DNA of 64,000 nucleotides from Legionella bononiensis (GCF_016786215.1 NZ_JADOBG010000023.1:62001-126000), one strand, 5' to 3'. Shown: positions 44,498 through 53,639, numbered from the stretch's first letter. Numbers and translations: made by a program. The notes: generated from the letters alone by a model not told the origin.

Positions 44498-45529
44498 TCA
44501 TTGAGATTGATAAGTACGGCACACAGTGTCTAAAACATGATGCAATATGGGAGCAACATTGCTGCTGGAATAACATTGTACGCGTTGAAAGGCATTAAAC
44601 GCCAGCTGCTTTGCCAATTGTTTCTCAGCAATAATTTGCTCTAGAGCGTCGGCCATGCTGATTGGATCTTCAGGTGGTACCAGAAGTGCGCTTTGAGAAT
44701 CACCTACAATCTCCAGCGGTCCAGATAACTTGCTAAGCACCATGGGCAAAGAGTGCATCATACTTTCTAATACAACCAGGCCAAAGGCTTCCTCGCGAGA
44801 AGGAAGACAAAAGATATCCAGACTCTTGTAAAAGGAGTGTCGGTCTTCTATCCATCCTAATAAATCAATTTCATTATTTAATCCGTGATGTTGAATTAAT
44901 TGGACGTATTGTTCCTTTTCTTTGCCATCACCTGCAATTTTTGCTTTGAAGGCAATTTTTCGTTTTTTTAATTCAGCCAGGGCTTCGATAAAAATATCAA
45001 CCCCTTTGATTTTAGCGAATCGAGCACATACTCCGATAATCGGTACACTGGATTCTTTGGGCTCTTTAAAAGTTAATTCCTCAGGAATATGCACCATGTT
45101 GGGAACAGTATAAACCGAATTTGCCGGTATCCCTGAATTGATAATGTCTTGTCGCATCTGTTCCGTAATGGCAATGATTGCATCCGTTCCAAAATCATAG
45201 TGACCACGAACATGGCATACTGCAATTTTGGGAACTTTGGTTCTCGTTTTTTTGAATAAATAAGCAGCTCTGTAGCTGTGAGTAATGATACAGTCTGGAT
45301 TTTCACGTTTAATGAGTTTGCGCAATCGGTAAATAGCAATGAGGTCATGTTGATTGTAGTTGTGGATTGTTTTCAAATGCTCCTGGGGACAATTGTTTTT
45401 GATCTCTGCCTTGGGGTGAATGACAGGAATGACCTGGTTGCCTTGCGTGGTGAGGGCTGGGATATAGTTTAGAAATACTTGTTCCAATCCACCGTTAACT
45501 TTGGAGAACATCGCATTCAAAATTTTCAT
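44498..45529 (-). CDS. Glycosyltransferase family 4 (GT-B fold)
   Basis: A 343-residue retaining glycosyltransferase of the GT4 type. The N-terminus reads MKILNAMFSKVNGGLEQVFLN, split here as SKVNGGLEQVF, the usual GGxE acceptor-loop motif. The C-terminal donor-binding half has GVCARFAKIKGVDIFIEAL in part, IAGDGKEKEQ, and the EX7E motif in SREEAFGLVVLESM. It would transfer a sugar from a nucleotide donor to a lipid or polysaccharide acceptor on the cytoplasmic side. AGCTCAGGATG-like sequence precedes the ATG. It stands alone, with no other sugar genes beside it. Confidence 0.9.
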   Translation of the reverse strand: MKILNAMFSKVNGGLEQVFLNYIPALTTQGNQVIPVIHPKAEIKNNCPQEHLKTIHNYNQHDLIAIYRLRKLIKRENPDCIITHSYRAAYLFKKTRTKVPKIAVCHVRGHYDFGTDAIIAITEQMRQDIINSGIPANSVYTVPNMVHIPEELTFKEPKESSVPIIGVCARFAKIKGVDIFIEALAELKKRKIAFKAKIAGDGKEKEQYVQLIQHHGLNNEIDLLGWIEDRHSFYKSLDIFCLPSREEAFGLVVLESMMHSLPMVLSKLSGPLEIVGDSQSALLVPPEDPISMADALEQIIAEKQLAKQLAFNAFQRVQCYSSSNVAPILHHVLDTVCRTYQSQ

Positions 45530-45582
45530 CCTGAGCTCCTCAATCTTATATCATTGCCAATTCAGTAAATCCTGACAAATGG

Positions 45583-45936
45583 TTACGACAGATCAACCAT
45601 AATTTGTCCATTCTCGATTTGTGTAGGATATACCTTCAAGTTTTTTTCTTTTGATATTTTTCCTAGCAACGTTCCTACAACTGGAGGCCATGGAGACCAG
45701 CATTTAGCTTCACCGGTATTTAAATCAAATTCACTCTTGTGAAAGGGGCATATAATAGCGCAATCCTCAGTAATAGTTCCTTTTACTAAAGGCAACTTCA
45801 GATGAGGACATTGTGATTGGATTGCATGGACTTGATCATTATGCCAGATGAACAGTATTTTTTGACCATCAATAGTAGCTACATGTCGATTTTCTTGTTG
45901 TAACTGCGTCAGTTCCATTGCAGGTTTGAAAGTCAT
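45583..45936 (-). CDS. Rieske (2Fe-2S) domain protein
   Basis: A 117-residue single-domain protein with the Rieske cluster ligands CPHLKLP (Cys-x-His) and CPFHKSEFDL (Cys-x2-His), 17 residues between the motifs, and the following TGEAKCWSPWPP. No signal peptide or membrane helix, so it is a soluble ferredoxin-like electron carrier of the kind found with oxygenases or nitrite reductase small subunits. It is on the strand opposite to the cytochrome genes that follow. No partner oxygenase is visible in the window. Confidence 0.88.
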   Translation of the reverse strand: MTFKPAMELTQLQQENRHVATIDGQKILFIWHNDQVHAIQSQCPHLKLPLVKGTITEDCAIICPFHKSEFDLNTGEAKCWSPWPPVVGTLLGKISKEKNLKVYPTQIENGQIMVDLS

Positions 45937-46210
45937 GGTTATATTCCTAGTTTTAAAAAGTGGGCATTATAACAGTGAAGTAGGTATTCTGTTAGTATAA
46001 ATTTGCCGTGGAGTATCTCTTGTTGTTGCTAATTTGATCATGTTGATTAAGTGGTGACATGCAAGGCGATTTACTGATTCATTTCATCTGAATAAAGGGG
46101 TATTTAAAAACCTGAATACATTGCATCTTGGCTATAGAGGAGTATAAAATGCGACAATTATTCTGTCTCCTCAAGAGAAGCATACAAAATAAGAACAAAT
46201 AGGAGGGAGC

Positions 46211-47755
46211 GTGGGCTCTTTGTTAAGAAAAAAGTTTATTGTTGCTATTTCATTAGCAATGCTTAGTGTCATTGGTCAAACGTTACATGCGGAAGATGCC
46301 ACTAATAAACCCATAGAACCACTCATTGATGGTTATTACCCAAGCTATCCTCCTACTGCTCCGGCAACAGGCGCGCAGCAGGAATTAATTCAGCGCGGTG
46401 AATATTTGGCAAAAATGGGTGATTGCATCGCCTGTCATACTGATGTTAAAGGTGGAACTGGCGCCTATGCGGGCGGATTACCCATAGAAACACCTTTTGG
46501 AACGTTTTATAGTCCAAACATCACACCAGATAAAGAAACAGGAATTGGTAACTGGACTGAGCAGGATTTTATCCGAGCTCTTAAAGATGGCCGTGATCCC
46601 AAAGGGAGAAATTATTTTCCTGTATTCCCTTACATTTACTTTTCAAAGATGACTGATGATGATGCTCGGGCTTTGTACGCTTATTTTATGAGCATCCCTG
46701 CTATCAATCTAAAAAATAAGGCATTACCTTTTCCTTTCGGAGTCCCTGGCGCACGATTCTCCTTATGGGGCTGGAATATTCTGTTTTTCTTTCCCGAAGA
46801 GAACTCCATTGAGTATCAAGCAGATCAATCACCTGAATGGAATCGTGGAAAATATATAGTGGACACCTTAGGTCATTGCAGCATGTGCCATACGCCGCTA
46901 AATGTATTTGGTGCACCAAAAAACAGATATTATTTAACGGGAAGTTTCATTGATGGTTATTGGGCGCCAAACATTACTAAATATGGTTTGGAGTCCGCTA
47001 CACATGCTCAGGTTGCTGATGTATTTAAGGACAATGAGCTGATTAACAAAGCTGGCCCTGTCGCTGGCCCAATGGCTGAAGTAAATCACAACAGTTTAAG
47101 TCATTTAACTGAAGCTGATCGACTGGCTATCGCTACTTATCTTAAGACAGTAGAAAGTGAGGAGCGTTATGGCGTCTCTCCTTCAGATATGCCTCCTTCG
47201 CTAGCACGAGGAAGACAGGTTTATTTAAAAGCCTGCATCATTTGCCATCAGGATAATAAGATGAGCGCTCCAGTGATTGGTGATTCTGCAAACTGGTATA
47301 TGCGATTAAAAAGCAGCGGTTTAACAGGTTTGTATCGACACGTGATTCATGGTTATAACTCCATGCCGGTCAAAGGAGCCTGTGTCACGTGTTCCGATAA
47401 CGATATTATCTCCTCTGTAGATTATATTCTTAACGAATCACTGACACGTTCTCAATGGATTGATTTGAAAACTGGTGGAGCAGAAAAATATCCTTCAAAT
47501 GGTGAAAATACGTACAATGAAAATTGCGCTGTTTGTCATAATGAAGGTAAATTGGGCGCTCCCAAAATTGGTGATAAACAGGTCTGGGCTCCTTTAATTG
47601 CAAAAAATATGGATGTATTAATTGAAAATACGGTTAATGGTAAAGACCATGTAAAAAATGGTGGTTGTGAGCAATGCACTACTGATGAAGTGATAGAAGC
47701 AATCAAGTATATGGTCAGTCAATCTAAAACTGATGGCAATTTTTCTCTGTGGTAG
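46211..47755 (+). CDS. Tetraheme cytochrome c (two class I domains plus two c5-type domains)
   Basis: A 514-residue protein with GTG start and GGAGGG just upstream. A signal peptide (about 1-27, ending LHAED) sends it to the periplasm. Four heme sites are CIACH (72), CSMCH (223), CIICH (342) and CAVCH (439). The first two lie in domains like the cytochrome subunit of alcohol/aldehyde dehydrogenases (GDCIACHTD, GGLPIETPFGTFYSPNITPD in part). The last two domains are c5-like, each ending in the disulfide-type motif GACVTCSDNDI (391) and GGCEQCTTDEV (486) where no His follows, so these do not bind heme. It lies 81 bp before ctaC and probably feeds electrons to the caa3-type oxidase. Confidence 0.9.
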   Translation: MGSLLRKKFIVAISLAMLSVIGQTLHAEDATNKPIEPLIDGYYPSYPPTAPATGAQQELIQRGEYLAKMGDCIACHTDVKGGTGAYAGGLPIETPFGTFYSPNITPDKETGIGNWTEQDFIRALKDGRDPKGRNYFPVFPYIYFSKMTDDDARALYAYFMSIPAINLKNKALPFPFGVPGARFSLWGWNILFFFPEENSIEYQADQSPEWNRGKYIVDTLGHCSMCHTPLNVFGAPKNRYYLTGSFIDGYWAPNITKYGLESATHAQVADVFKDNELINKAGPVAGPMAEVNHNSLSHLTEADRLAIATYLKTVESEERYGVSPSDMPPSLARGRQVYLKACIICHQDNKMSAPVIGDSANWYMRLKSSGLTGLYRHVIHGYNSMPVKGACVTCSDNDIISSVDYILNESLTRSQWIDLKTGGAEKYPSNGENTYNENCAVCHNEGKLGAPKIGDKQVWAPLIAKNMDVLIENTVNGKDHVKNGGCEQCTTDEVIEAIKYMVSQSKTDGNFSLW

Positions 47756-47796
47756 ATTGAGAGGTAATTAGTAATAGTTTAATCGATTAAAAATGA

Positions 47797-47812
47797 GTCG
47801 GGTTCTCCCGAC
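47797..47812 (+). other. Hairpin between the tetraheme cytochrome and ctaC
   Basis: GTCGGG-TTCT-CCCGAC is a perfect 6-bp stem 25 bases before the ctaC ATG. There is no T tract, so it is more likely an mRNA processing or stability element than a terminator. Confidence 0.45.
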
Positions 47813-47836
47813 TACTTGACGAGATGAGGGATTGGG

Positions 47837-49045
47837 ATGTTAAACAGGTTAAAGATCTGTAGATTGGTACTAATGCTATGCAGCATCGCATCGGCACAAT
47901 CAGTGTGGGCTGCTGCAGATAATTGGCAATTAAACATGTATAAAGGAGTTACTCCTTTAAGCCATGATATGTATTATTTGCATATGGTGTGTATGGCTGT
48001 GTGTGCCGTAATTGGTGTGATTGTTTTCGGAGTAATGATCTACTCCCTGATTCACCATAGAAAATCCAAGGGGTATAAACCGGCATCTTTTCACGATAAT
48101 CCTCGCCTGGAAATTGTATGGTCCATTATCCCCTTTCTAATTCTGGTTGGTTTGGCAATTCCTGCTACCCAAGTACTGATAAGAATGGATGATTCCAATG
48201 AATCCGAAGTGACAATTAAGGTAGTCGGTTATCAGTGGCGCTGGCAATATCAATACCTCGATCAAGGTATTAGTTATTTCAGTAATTTATCAACACCTTA
48301 TGATCAAATACAGAATAAAGAGAAAAAAGGCCAATGGTATTTGCTCGAAGTAGATAAGCCTCTGGTTCTGCCAATTAATAAGAAAATTCGTTTTCTGGTT
48401 ACTTCAAACGATGTAATACATTCCTGGTGGGTTCCCGAACTTGGCATTAAACGTGATGCAATACCCGGATATATGTATGAAGCATGGGCGAGAATTGAAA
48501 AACCTGGGGTGTATAGAGGGCAGTGTGCCGAATTGTGTGGAATTAATCATGGATTTATGCCGATTGTTGTTCAGGCTGTAAATGAAGATGAATTTAATGC
48601 CTGGGTTGCCAAGCAGGATAAAGTTGAAGATCAATATGCAAAAGCCGAGACTCTGCCTGGCGATCAAAAAACAATGTCCCGAGCTGATCTAATGACATTG
48701 GGTAAACAAAAATACGACCAGTTTTGTTCTGCTTGTCATAAAGCGGATGGAACAGGTCTTCCACCCATGTATCCTGCATTAAAAGGCAGCTCAGTTGCGG
48801 TAGGAAAACCCATTTCACGTCATATTGATCTGATCCTTAATGGGATTCCGGGATCTGCGGGAATGATGCCTTATAAAAATCAATTGAATGATGAAGAGAT
48901 TGCGGCAATTGCAACTTATGAACGAAATGCCTGGGGTAATAATACTGACGATGAAATTCAACCCGCAGATGTTGCAAAACTGCGACAAAGTAATAATCAA
49001 AAACCTACCATGGTTAATAAAGCTAAAGCAGGAGGTTTACAATGA
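47837..49045 (+). CDS. ctaC: Cytochrome c oxidase subunit II with fused cytochrome c (caa3 type)
   Basis: A 402-residue subunit. A signal peptide (about 1-26) is followed by two membrane helices (about 48-75 and 94-115). The periplasmic cupredoxin domain binds CuA through CAELCGINHGFM (C230, C234, H238, M241) and the upstream His in DVIHSWWVPELG. A C-terminal class I cytochrome c domain has CSACH at 297-301 and MMPYKNQL for the distal Met. The fused heme makes this a caa3-type enzyme that can accept electrons directly from a cytochrome. It overlaps ctaD by 4 bases. Confidence 0.96.
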   Translation: MLNRLKICRLVLMLCSIASAQSVWAAADNWQLNMYKGVTPLSHDMYYLHMVCMAVCAVIGVIVFGVMIYSLIHHRKSKGYKPASFHDNPRLEIVWSIIPFLILVGLAIPATQVLIRMDDSNESEVTIKVVGYQWRWQYQYLDQGISYFSNLSTPYDQIQNKEKKGQWYLLEVDKPLVLPINKKIRFLVTSNDVIHSWWVPELGIKRDAIPGYMYEAWARIEKPGVYRGQCAELCGINHGFMPIVVQAVNEDEFNAWVAKQDKVEDQYAKAETLPGDQKTMSRADLMTLGKQKYDQFCSACHKADGTGLPPMYPALKGSSVAVGKPISRHIDLILNGIPGSAGMMPYKNQLNDEEIAAIATYERNAWGNNTDDEIQPADVAKLRQSNNQKPTMVNKAKAGGLQ

Positions 49046-50658
49046 GTAAGGCATTAGCGCATGCAGAAGAGTCCCATGATGAACATGGTCCAGAACAGGG
49101 TAAAGGATTGATGGGATTTGCAAAACGCTGGTTATTTACCACGAACCATAAAGATATAGGTAGCCTTTATTTATGGTTAGCTATGATAAGCTTCTTTGTT
49201 GCTGGTGGTATGGCCTTGGTTATCCGGGCAGAACTATTTCAGCCAGGTCATCGGTTTGTCGATCCTAATTTTTTCAATCAAATGACCACCATGCATGGTC
49301 TGATCATGCTTTTTGGGGTAGTCATGCCAGCATTTACCGGTATGGCGAATTGGCAGATTCCTATGATGATTGGTGCCCCGGATATGGCTTTACCCCGGTT
49401 GAATAACTGGAGTTTCTGGATTTTACCCTTCGCATTCTGCCTATTATTTTCTACTATGTTTCATGCAGGTGGCGGTCCTAATTTTGGTTGGACAATGTAT
49501 GCTCCATTATCTACAAAATTTGCTCCTCCCAGCACCGATTTTATGATTTTCTCTATTCATATGATGGGACTTTCATCAATCATGGGTTCTATTAATATCA
49601 TTGCGACTATTCTGAATTTACGTGCTCCAGGCATGACTTTGATGAAAATGCCAATGTTTGTCTGGACCTGGTTGATTACTGCATTTTTGTTGATCGCAAT
49701 TATGCCGGTCTTAGCAGGTGCTGTTACAATGATGTTGGCTGACAGGCATTTTGGAACCAGTTTCTTTAGTGCGGCAGGTGGTGGTGATCCGATCCTGTTT
49801 CAACATATATTCTGGTTTTTCGGACATCCTGAAGTTTATGTACTGGTATTGCCCGCATTTGGGGTTATTTCCGAAATTATTCCCACTTTTAGCCGTAAAC
49901 CTTTATTTGGCTACCATTTCATGGTGTACGCTACAGTCAGTATTGCTCTCTTATCTTTCATTGTGTGGGTGCATCATATGTTTACAACAGGCGTTCCTTT
50001 AGGCGCTGAATTGTTTTTCATGTATACCACCATGCTTATTGCAGTTCCGACTGGAATTAAAGTATTTAACTGGGTCAGTACCATGTTCAAGGGGGCAATG
50101 ACTTTTGAAACTCCCATGCTGTTTGCCCTGGCATTTGTATTTTTATTTACTATCGGTGGCTTTACTGGTTTGATGCTGGCTTTAGTACCTGCTGATTATC
50201 AATATCAGGACAGTTACTTTGTAGTGGCGCATTTCCATTATGTATTGGTTCCAGGTGTGATTTTTGCTCTTCTCGCCGCGACATACTACTGGCTGCCGAA
50301 ATGGACCGGGCATATGTACAATGAGCGTATGGGGAAATGGCATTTCTGGTTGTCAGTAATTTCAGTGAATTTGACTTTCTTCCCTATGCATTTCCTTGGA
50401 TTGGCTGGTATGCCAAGAAGAATCCCCGATTATGCCTTGCAGTTCGCTAATTTTAATATGGTTGCAACTATAGGTGCATTCATCTTTGGTTTTTCGCAAT
50501 TACTGTTTCTATTTAACGTCATTGGAACCGTAAGGAAAAAAGGCTCTAAAAAGGATGTTGCTACTGCGAGAGTTTGGGAAGGGTCTCATGGTTTGGAATG
50601 GACATTACCATCTCCACCACCTTACCATACTTTTACAACTCCACCCGAGATTCACTAA
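49042..50658 (+). CDS. ctaD: Cytochrome c oxidase subunit I
   Basis: A 538-residue heme-copper oxidase core with 12 membrane helices. Heme a ligands are in MTTMHGLIMLF and AHFHYVLVPG, the CuB/Tyr region is FGHPEVYVLVLPAFG, and the other CuB ligands are the paired His in WVHHMFTTG. The glutamate proton-pathway residue lies in FFGHPEVY, as in A1-type enzymes. It reduces oxygen to water and pumps protons in the inner membrane. It is second in the oxidase operon and ends 12 bases before ctaG. Confidence 0.98.
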   Translation: MSKALAHAEESHDEHGPEQGKGLMGFAKRWLFTTNHKDIGSLYLWLAMISFFVAGGMALVIRAELFQPGHRFVDPNFFNQMTTMHGLIMLFGVVMPAFTGMANWQIPMMIGAPDMALPRLNNWSFWILPFAFCLLFSTMFHAGGGPNFGWTMYAPLSTKFAPPSTDFMIFSIHMMGLSSIMGSINIIATILNLRAPGMTLMKMPMFVWTWLITAFLLIAIMPVLAGAVTMMLADRHFGTSFFSAAGGGDPILFQHIFWFFGHPEVYVLVLPAFGVISEIIPTFSRKPLFGYHFMVYATVSIALLSFIVWVHHMFTTGVPLGAELFFMYTTMLIAVPTGIKVFNWVSTMFKGAMTFETPMLFALAFVFLFTIGGFTGLMLALVPADYQYQDSYFVVAHFHYVLVPGVIFALLAATYYWLPKWTGHMYNERMGKWHFWLSVISVNLTFFPMHFLGLAGMPRRIPDYALQFANFNMVATIGAFIFGFSQLLFLFNVIGTVRKKGSKKDVATARVWEGSHGLEWTLPSPPPYHTFTTPPEIH

Positions 50659-50670
50659 AGGTGGGGTTTA

Positions 50671-51213
50671 ATGAATAATGCAAAAAAACAACAAAAATTA
50701 CTCATCATATTGACTCTTGTTGTTTTAGGAATGTTTGCTTTTGGTTTTGCTCTGGTACCTATTTATAATAGTTTATGTAAAACATTGGGTATTAATGGCA
50801 AAACAAATCCAGAGGCAATTGCTTATGATGTCAGTAAAGCAAAAATTGAAAAAAACAGAGAAGTACTGGTTGAGTTTGTTGCGACTAATAACAGCGGTGT
50901 GCCTTGGGAGTTTTATCCTAAAATTTCCAAGATTCGAGTGCACCCTGGTGAAATAGTTAAACTGGCTTTTTATGCTGAAAACAAAACGGATCATCGAATG
51001 ACCGTACAGGCAATTCCCAGTGTGACGCCAGGAATTGCTGCTAAATACTTAAAGAAAACGGAATGCTTTTGCTTCACTCAACAAACGTTGAATGGACATG
51101 AGGCAATGAACATGCCGTTATTATTTCATCTGGATACAGAGTTACCTGAGAATGTTAAGACAGTAACGCTGTCTTATACTTTGTTTGATGTGTCAGGAAG
51201 AATAATGAATTAG
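50671..51213 (+). CDS. ctaG: Cytochrome c oxidase assembly protein CtaG/Cox11
   Basis: A 180-residue copper chaperone that inserts CuB into subunit I. One N-terminal membrane helix (about 10-30, LLIILTLVVLGMFAFGFALV in part) is followed by the conserved YNSLCKTLGINGKT, LVEFVATNNSGVPWEF in part, and the copper-binding CFCFTQQTLNGHE with the Cys-x-Cys pair at about 131-133. Then come MPLLFHLD and VTLSYTLFDV. The soluble domain faces the periplasm. Its place between subunits I and III is normal for the operon. Confidence 0.95.
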   Translation: MNNAKKQQKLLIILTLVVLGMFAFGFALVPIYNSLCKTLGINGKTNPEAIAYDVSKAKIEKNREVLVEFVATNNSGVPWEFYPKISKIRVHPGEIVKLAFYAENKTDHRMTVQAIPSVTPGIAAKYLKKTECFCFTQQTLNGHEAMNMPLLFHLDTELPENVKTVTLSYTLFDVSGRIMN

Positions 51214-51239
51214 AACATGCTGATCTTATCTTTGTCCCA

Positions 51240-51277
51240 ATCCAGTAAAACAGTGCTCTGGAGCAAATGTACTGGAT
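51240..51277 (+). other. Nested hairpin between ctaG and ctaE
   Basis: ATCCAGTA (51240-51247) pairs with TACTGGAT (51270-51277), and inside the loop GCTC-TG-GAGC forms a second small stem. There is no T tract. It lies in the only sizeable gap of the oxidase operon (157 bases) and may affect mRNA processing or subunit III expression. Confidence 0.45.
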
Positions 51278-51370
51278 GAGGACGAAATAATGAGATCTAT
51301 CATGAAATGTAAACAGACCCGGGAATCAGCACTTGTAGACTGATTTATTGACACAGGAGATTAAAATACA

Positions 51371-52240
51371 ATGGGAGCACACGGTACTTATTATGTCCCC
51401 AAGCCTAGTCACTGGCCTTTGGTGGGCTCAATTGGATTGACTACTACTTTGGTAGGAGCTGCATCCTGGCTTCATCATGATTGGTATGGTCCGTACATAT
51501 TTACTGCGGGACTTTGTATTGTTATCTTTATGATGTTTGGCTGGTTTGGCCAAGTTATTTACGAAAACGGTAAAGGCCTTTATGACATGCAAGTCGATAG
51601 ATCTTTTCGATGGGGAATGTGTTGGTTCATCTTTTCGGAAGTCTGTTTTTTCGGGGCATTTTTTGGCGCTCTGTTTTTTACCCGTTTCTGGGCCGTACCA
51701 CTTTTGGGTGGAGAGGTTCACCCTATTACGCATTATACCTTGTGGTCAGATTTTAAAGCAGCTTGGCCATTACTGAATAATCCGAATAATCAAATATTTT
51801 CAGGCGCTCATGAAGCTATGGGAGCGTGGGGTCTTGCCGCAATCAACACTCTTATTCTTTTGACCTCGGGGGTAACTATTACCTGGGCTCACTGGGCTTT
51901 AAAATTGAATAAGCGAACCCAGTTATTAGTTGGAATGTCTCTTACTATTGCCTTGGGTATTTTATTTTTACTGCTACAAGGTTATGAATATCATGAAGCC
52001 TATACGGAAATGAACTTAACTCTGGCTGCTGGTATTTACGGTACAACTTTCTTTATGCTGACAGGTTTTCACGGATTACACGTAACACTCGGAACTATTA
52101 TGCTGATTGTTATTTTGGTACGCTGTAAGCGTGGTCATTTTACGCCAGAACGTCATTTTGCATTTGAGGGTGTTGCCTGGTATTGGCATTTCGTAGACGT
52201 TGTTTGGCTGTTTCTATTCCTTTTTGTCTATTGGCTATAA
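51371..52240 (+). CDS. ctaE: Cytochrome c oxidase subunit III
   Basis: A 289-residue protein with seven hydrophobic helices. Family motifs are SHWPLVGSIGL, a cytoplasmic loop with RSFRWGMCWFIFSEVCFFGAFF (quoted in part as FIFSEVCFFGAF, with the conserved SE pair), GAHEAMGAWGLAAINT, GYEYHEA, FFMLTGFHGLHVTLG in part, and AWYWHFVDVVWLFLF. Subunit III stabilises subunit I during turnover. CAGGAG lies 11 bases before the ATG. It is the last gene of the operon on this strand. Confidence 0.97.
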   Translation: MGAHGTYYVPKPSHWPLVGSIGLTTTLVGAASWLHHDWYGPYIFTAGLCIVIFMMFGWFGQVIYENGKGLYDMQVDRSFRWGMCWFIFSEVCFFGAFFGALFFTRFWAVPLLGGEVHPITHYTLWSDFKAAWPLLNNPNNQIFSGAHEAMGAWGLAAINTLILLTSGVTITWAHWALKLNKRTQLLVGMSLTIALGILFLLLQGYEYHEAYTEMNLTLAAGIYGTTFFMLTGFHGLHVTLGTIMLIVILVRCKRGHFTPERHFAFEGVAWYWHFVDVVWLFLFLFVYWL

Positions 52241-52261
52241 ATTTATTTTTAGGCTATCGAA

Positions 52262-52534
52262 TTACAACCGGGTGTTGATTAACAAGCCCGGTTGAAATTG
52301 AATGTTTTCGATCTCCAATTTATATGTGAAATAGAATTTTATAAATTCAATTTCACGTATGGTTGCTACTCCTCGGAAATAGCGAGCTATAAATAATGCC
52401 TGGGTGTCTTTTTCTAAATAATCATTACAGTTTAAAACCAATTCGGTCTCAGATAGGCTTATCATTTGGCATTCATACATATTTTTGCCAATTTTGATGG
52501 TAACGTTTACAGGTTGAACGGGTTGAATTAACAA
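52262..52534 (-). CDS. Small hypothetical protein, possible PilZ-like domain
   Basis: A 90-residue protein mainly of beta strands: VNVTIKIGKNMYECQMISLSETELVL in part, then ALFIARYFRG. The pattern of a short beta barrel with a conserved SLSxxxL turn recalls truncated PilZ or related regulatory domains, but the RxxxR and DxSxxG c-di-GMP motifs are missing. It starts with TTG at 52534; GGAG lies 6 bases upstream, a convincing ribosome binding site. A hairpin (AACCGGG with CCCGGTT) lies in its last codons and could affect transcripts of both converging genes. Confidence 0.6.
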   Translation of the reverse strand: MLIQPVQPVNVTIKIGKNMYECQMISLSETELVLNCNDYLEKDTQALFIARYFRGVATIREIEFIKFYFTYKLEIENIQFQPGLLINTRL

Positions 52535-52854
52535 CGCAATCTCCGTCAGATAATATTAAGGATGGTCTATAGATTCAGCTCTATTAATTGGAACTGACTC
52601 ATTAACATCCTCATTTAGCACTTATTATTAAAATAACAAGATGTCAAAATGATAATCATATGTATAAGTCTAGCTTAAATTTTATTTTTTGGATTGTTAG
52701 GGTTTGTTGACAATTCAATTTGTACAGGCCACGCCACGTAGGGCTTATAGAACAATTGTCAACAGAGCCTAGTAAATGGACTTGGTCGACGTTGGAACGC
52801 ATAGAGTACTTGACGAATTTAAAAGAGCATTATATTTCAGCACGTATTACAAAA
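52535..52854. other. Intergenic region containing a MITE-like element
   Basis: About 320 AT-rich bases. The only clear feature is the 69-bp inverted-terminal element at 52701-52769. No gene is supported. Confidence 0.6.
52701..52769. mobile_element. 69-bp MITE-like element with inverted termini and a TAG duplication
   Basis: The left end GGTTTGTTGACAATT matches the inverted right end (read outward GGCTCTGTTGACAATT) at all but two or three positions. TAG occurs on each side (52698-52700 and 52770-52772), consistent with a short target duplication. Half of a related element is at 3531-3577. It is far too short to encode a transposase. Confidence 0.6.
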
Positions 52855-53289
52855 TTAATTCATTAAATCTAAAAGTGCAGCAACAAGATAGTAAAGAAGT
52901 ATCACAAAGAATGAAATAATGGAAAATAAGGGAAGTAGAATTGTAAACACACGAATTAATACGGCGTTATAAAAATGTGTAGTCTGATTAGCTGATCCCC
53001 AAAATGCTTTTAACAACCATATATAAAAACAAATTGAATACAGTACTAGTGGGTAAAGCCAAATAGTGTTAAGACTCAATTGATGATTTGTTAATGCAAT
53101 AAGCAGAAGGACATAAAAACCAATATATACGATTCCTCCTTCAAAGAGATAAGAGCTTGAGTAGTTCCCCAATATAATTTGGAAAAAAGTTAATTCTCCA
53201 TTCCAACCTTTTTTTAAGTAAGTAAACATCAAAATATCTTTTAATGGCCCTATTGATAAATATAGAGCAAATATAAAAAAAAACGGCAC
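52855..53289 (-). CDS. Hypothetical integral membrane protein
   Basis: A 144-residue, very hydrophobic protein with about four membrane helices (roughly 2-20, 50-68, 75-98 and 112-140) and few charged residues. The N-terminal MPFFFIFALYLSIGPLKDIL and the WxxxLTxFQIILG region recall no family I know. Its start is uncertain: the upstream sequence is A-rich with no clear ribosome binding site and it begins close to the divergent gene at 53379. It is very AT-rich even for this window, which may mean recent acquisition or loss of constraint. Confidence 0.5.
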   Translation of the reverse strand: MPFFFIFALYLSIGPLKDILMFTYLKKGWNGELTFFQIILGNYSSSYLFEGGIVYIGFYVLLLIALTNHQLSLNTIWLYPLVLYSICFYIWLLKAFWGSANQTTHFYNAVLIRVFTILLPLFSIISFFVILLYYLVAALLDLMN

Positions 53290-53378
53290 GATAGAAAAAA
53301 ATTAGTAACATGAGATTAAATATCGACCTTTGTGGCAAATTTAAATATAATACGTTCTTTTTAAAGTAGAGGTAGGTT

Positions 53379-53639
53379 ATGCAAAGTAAAATTGAACCCC
53401 GTTGGATGACAGATGATGGAGAGCTGATTGTTCGTTCTCCAAGACAATCAACTCTGTCTGAAACAACTGCAGCAAAAACAGCACAGAATATGTATCGTTT
53501 ATTTCGATCAGAAGGAAATTTGGCCAAAGCCCAGGAATACATGCGAAATATTAATCATGCAATGCAAATTGCGTACGAACAAGATGGAAGTGGTAAATGC
53601 AGAACTCCTAGCGATCCTCAAGGACCTCGGCTGATCTAG
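53379..53639 (+). CDS. Small hypothetical soluble protein, 86 residues
   Basis: AGAGGTAGG lies just before the ATG. The protein is polar, with a helical middle (TTAAKTAQNMYRLFRSEGN and LAKAQEYMRNINHAMQIAY, quoted in parts) and a Gly/Pro-rich tail. There is no signal peptide, cysteine cluster or membrane segment. No family is recognised. A short inverted sequence (AGTAC near the stop) follows but is not a convincing terminator. It is in the accessory stretch between the oxidase operon and the par genes. Confidence 0.6.
   Translation: MQSKIEPRWMTDDGELIVRSPRQSTLSETTAAKTAQNMYRLFRSEGNLAKAQEYMRNINHAMQIAYEQDGSGKCRTPSDPQGPRLI

Noticed and set aside
53141-53542. 133-codon minus-strand frame
   Set aside because: It overlaps two better-supported frames, and the part with a ribosome binding site lies on the opposite strand at 53379.
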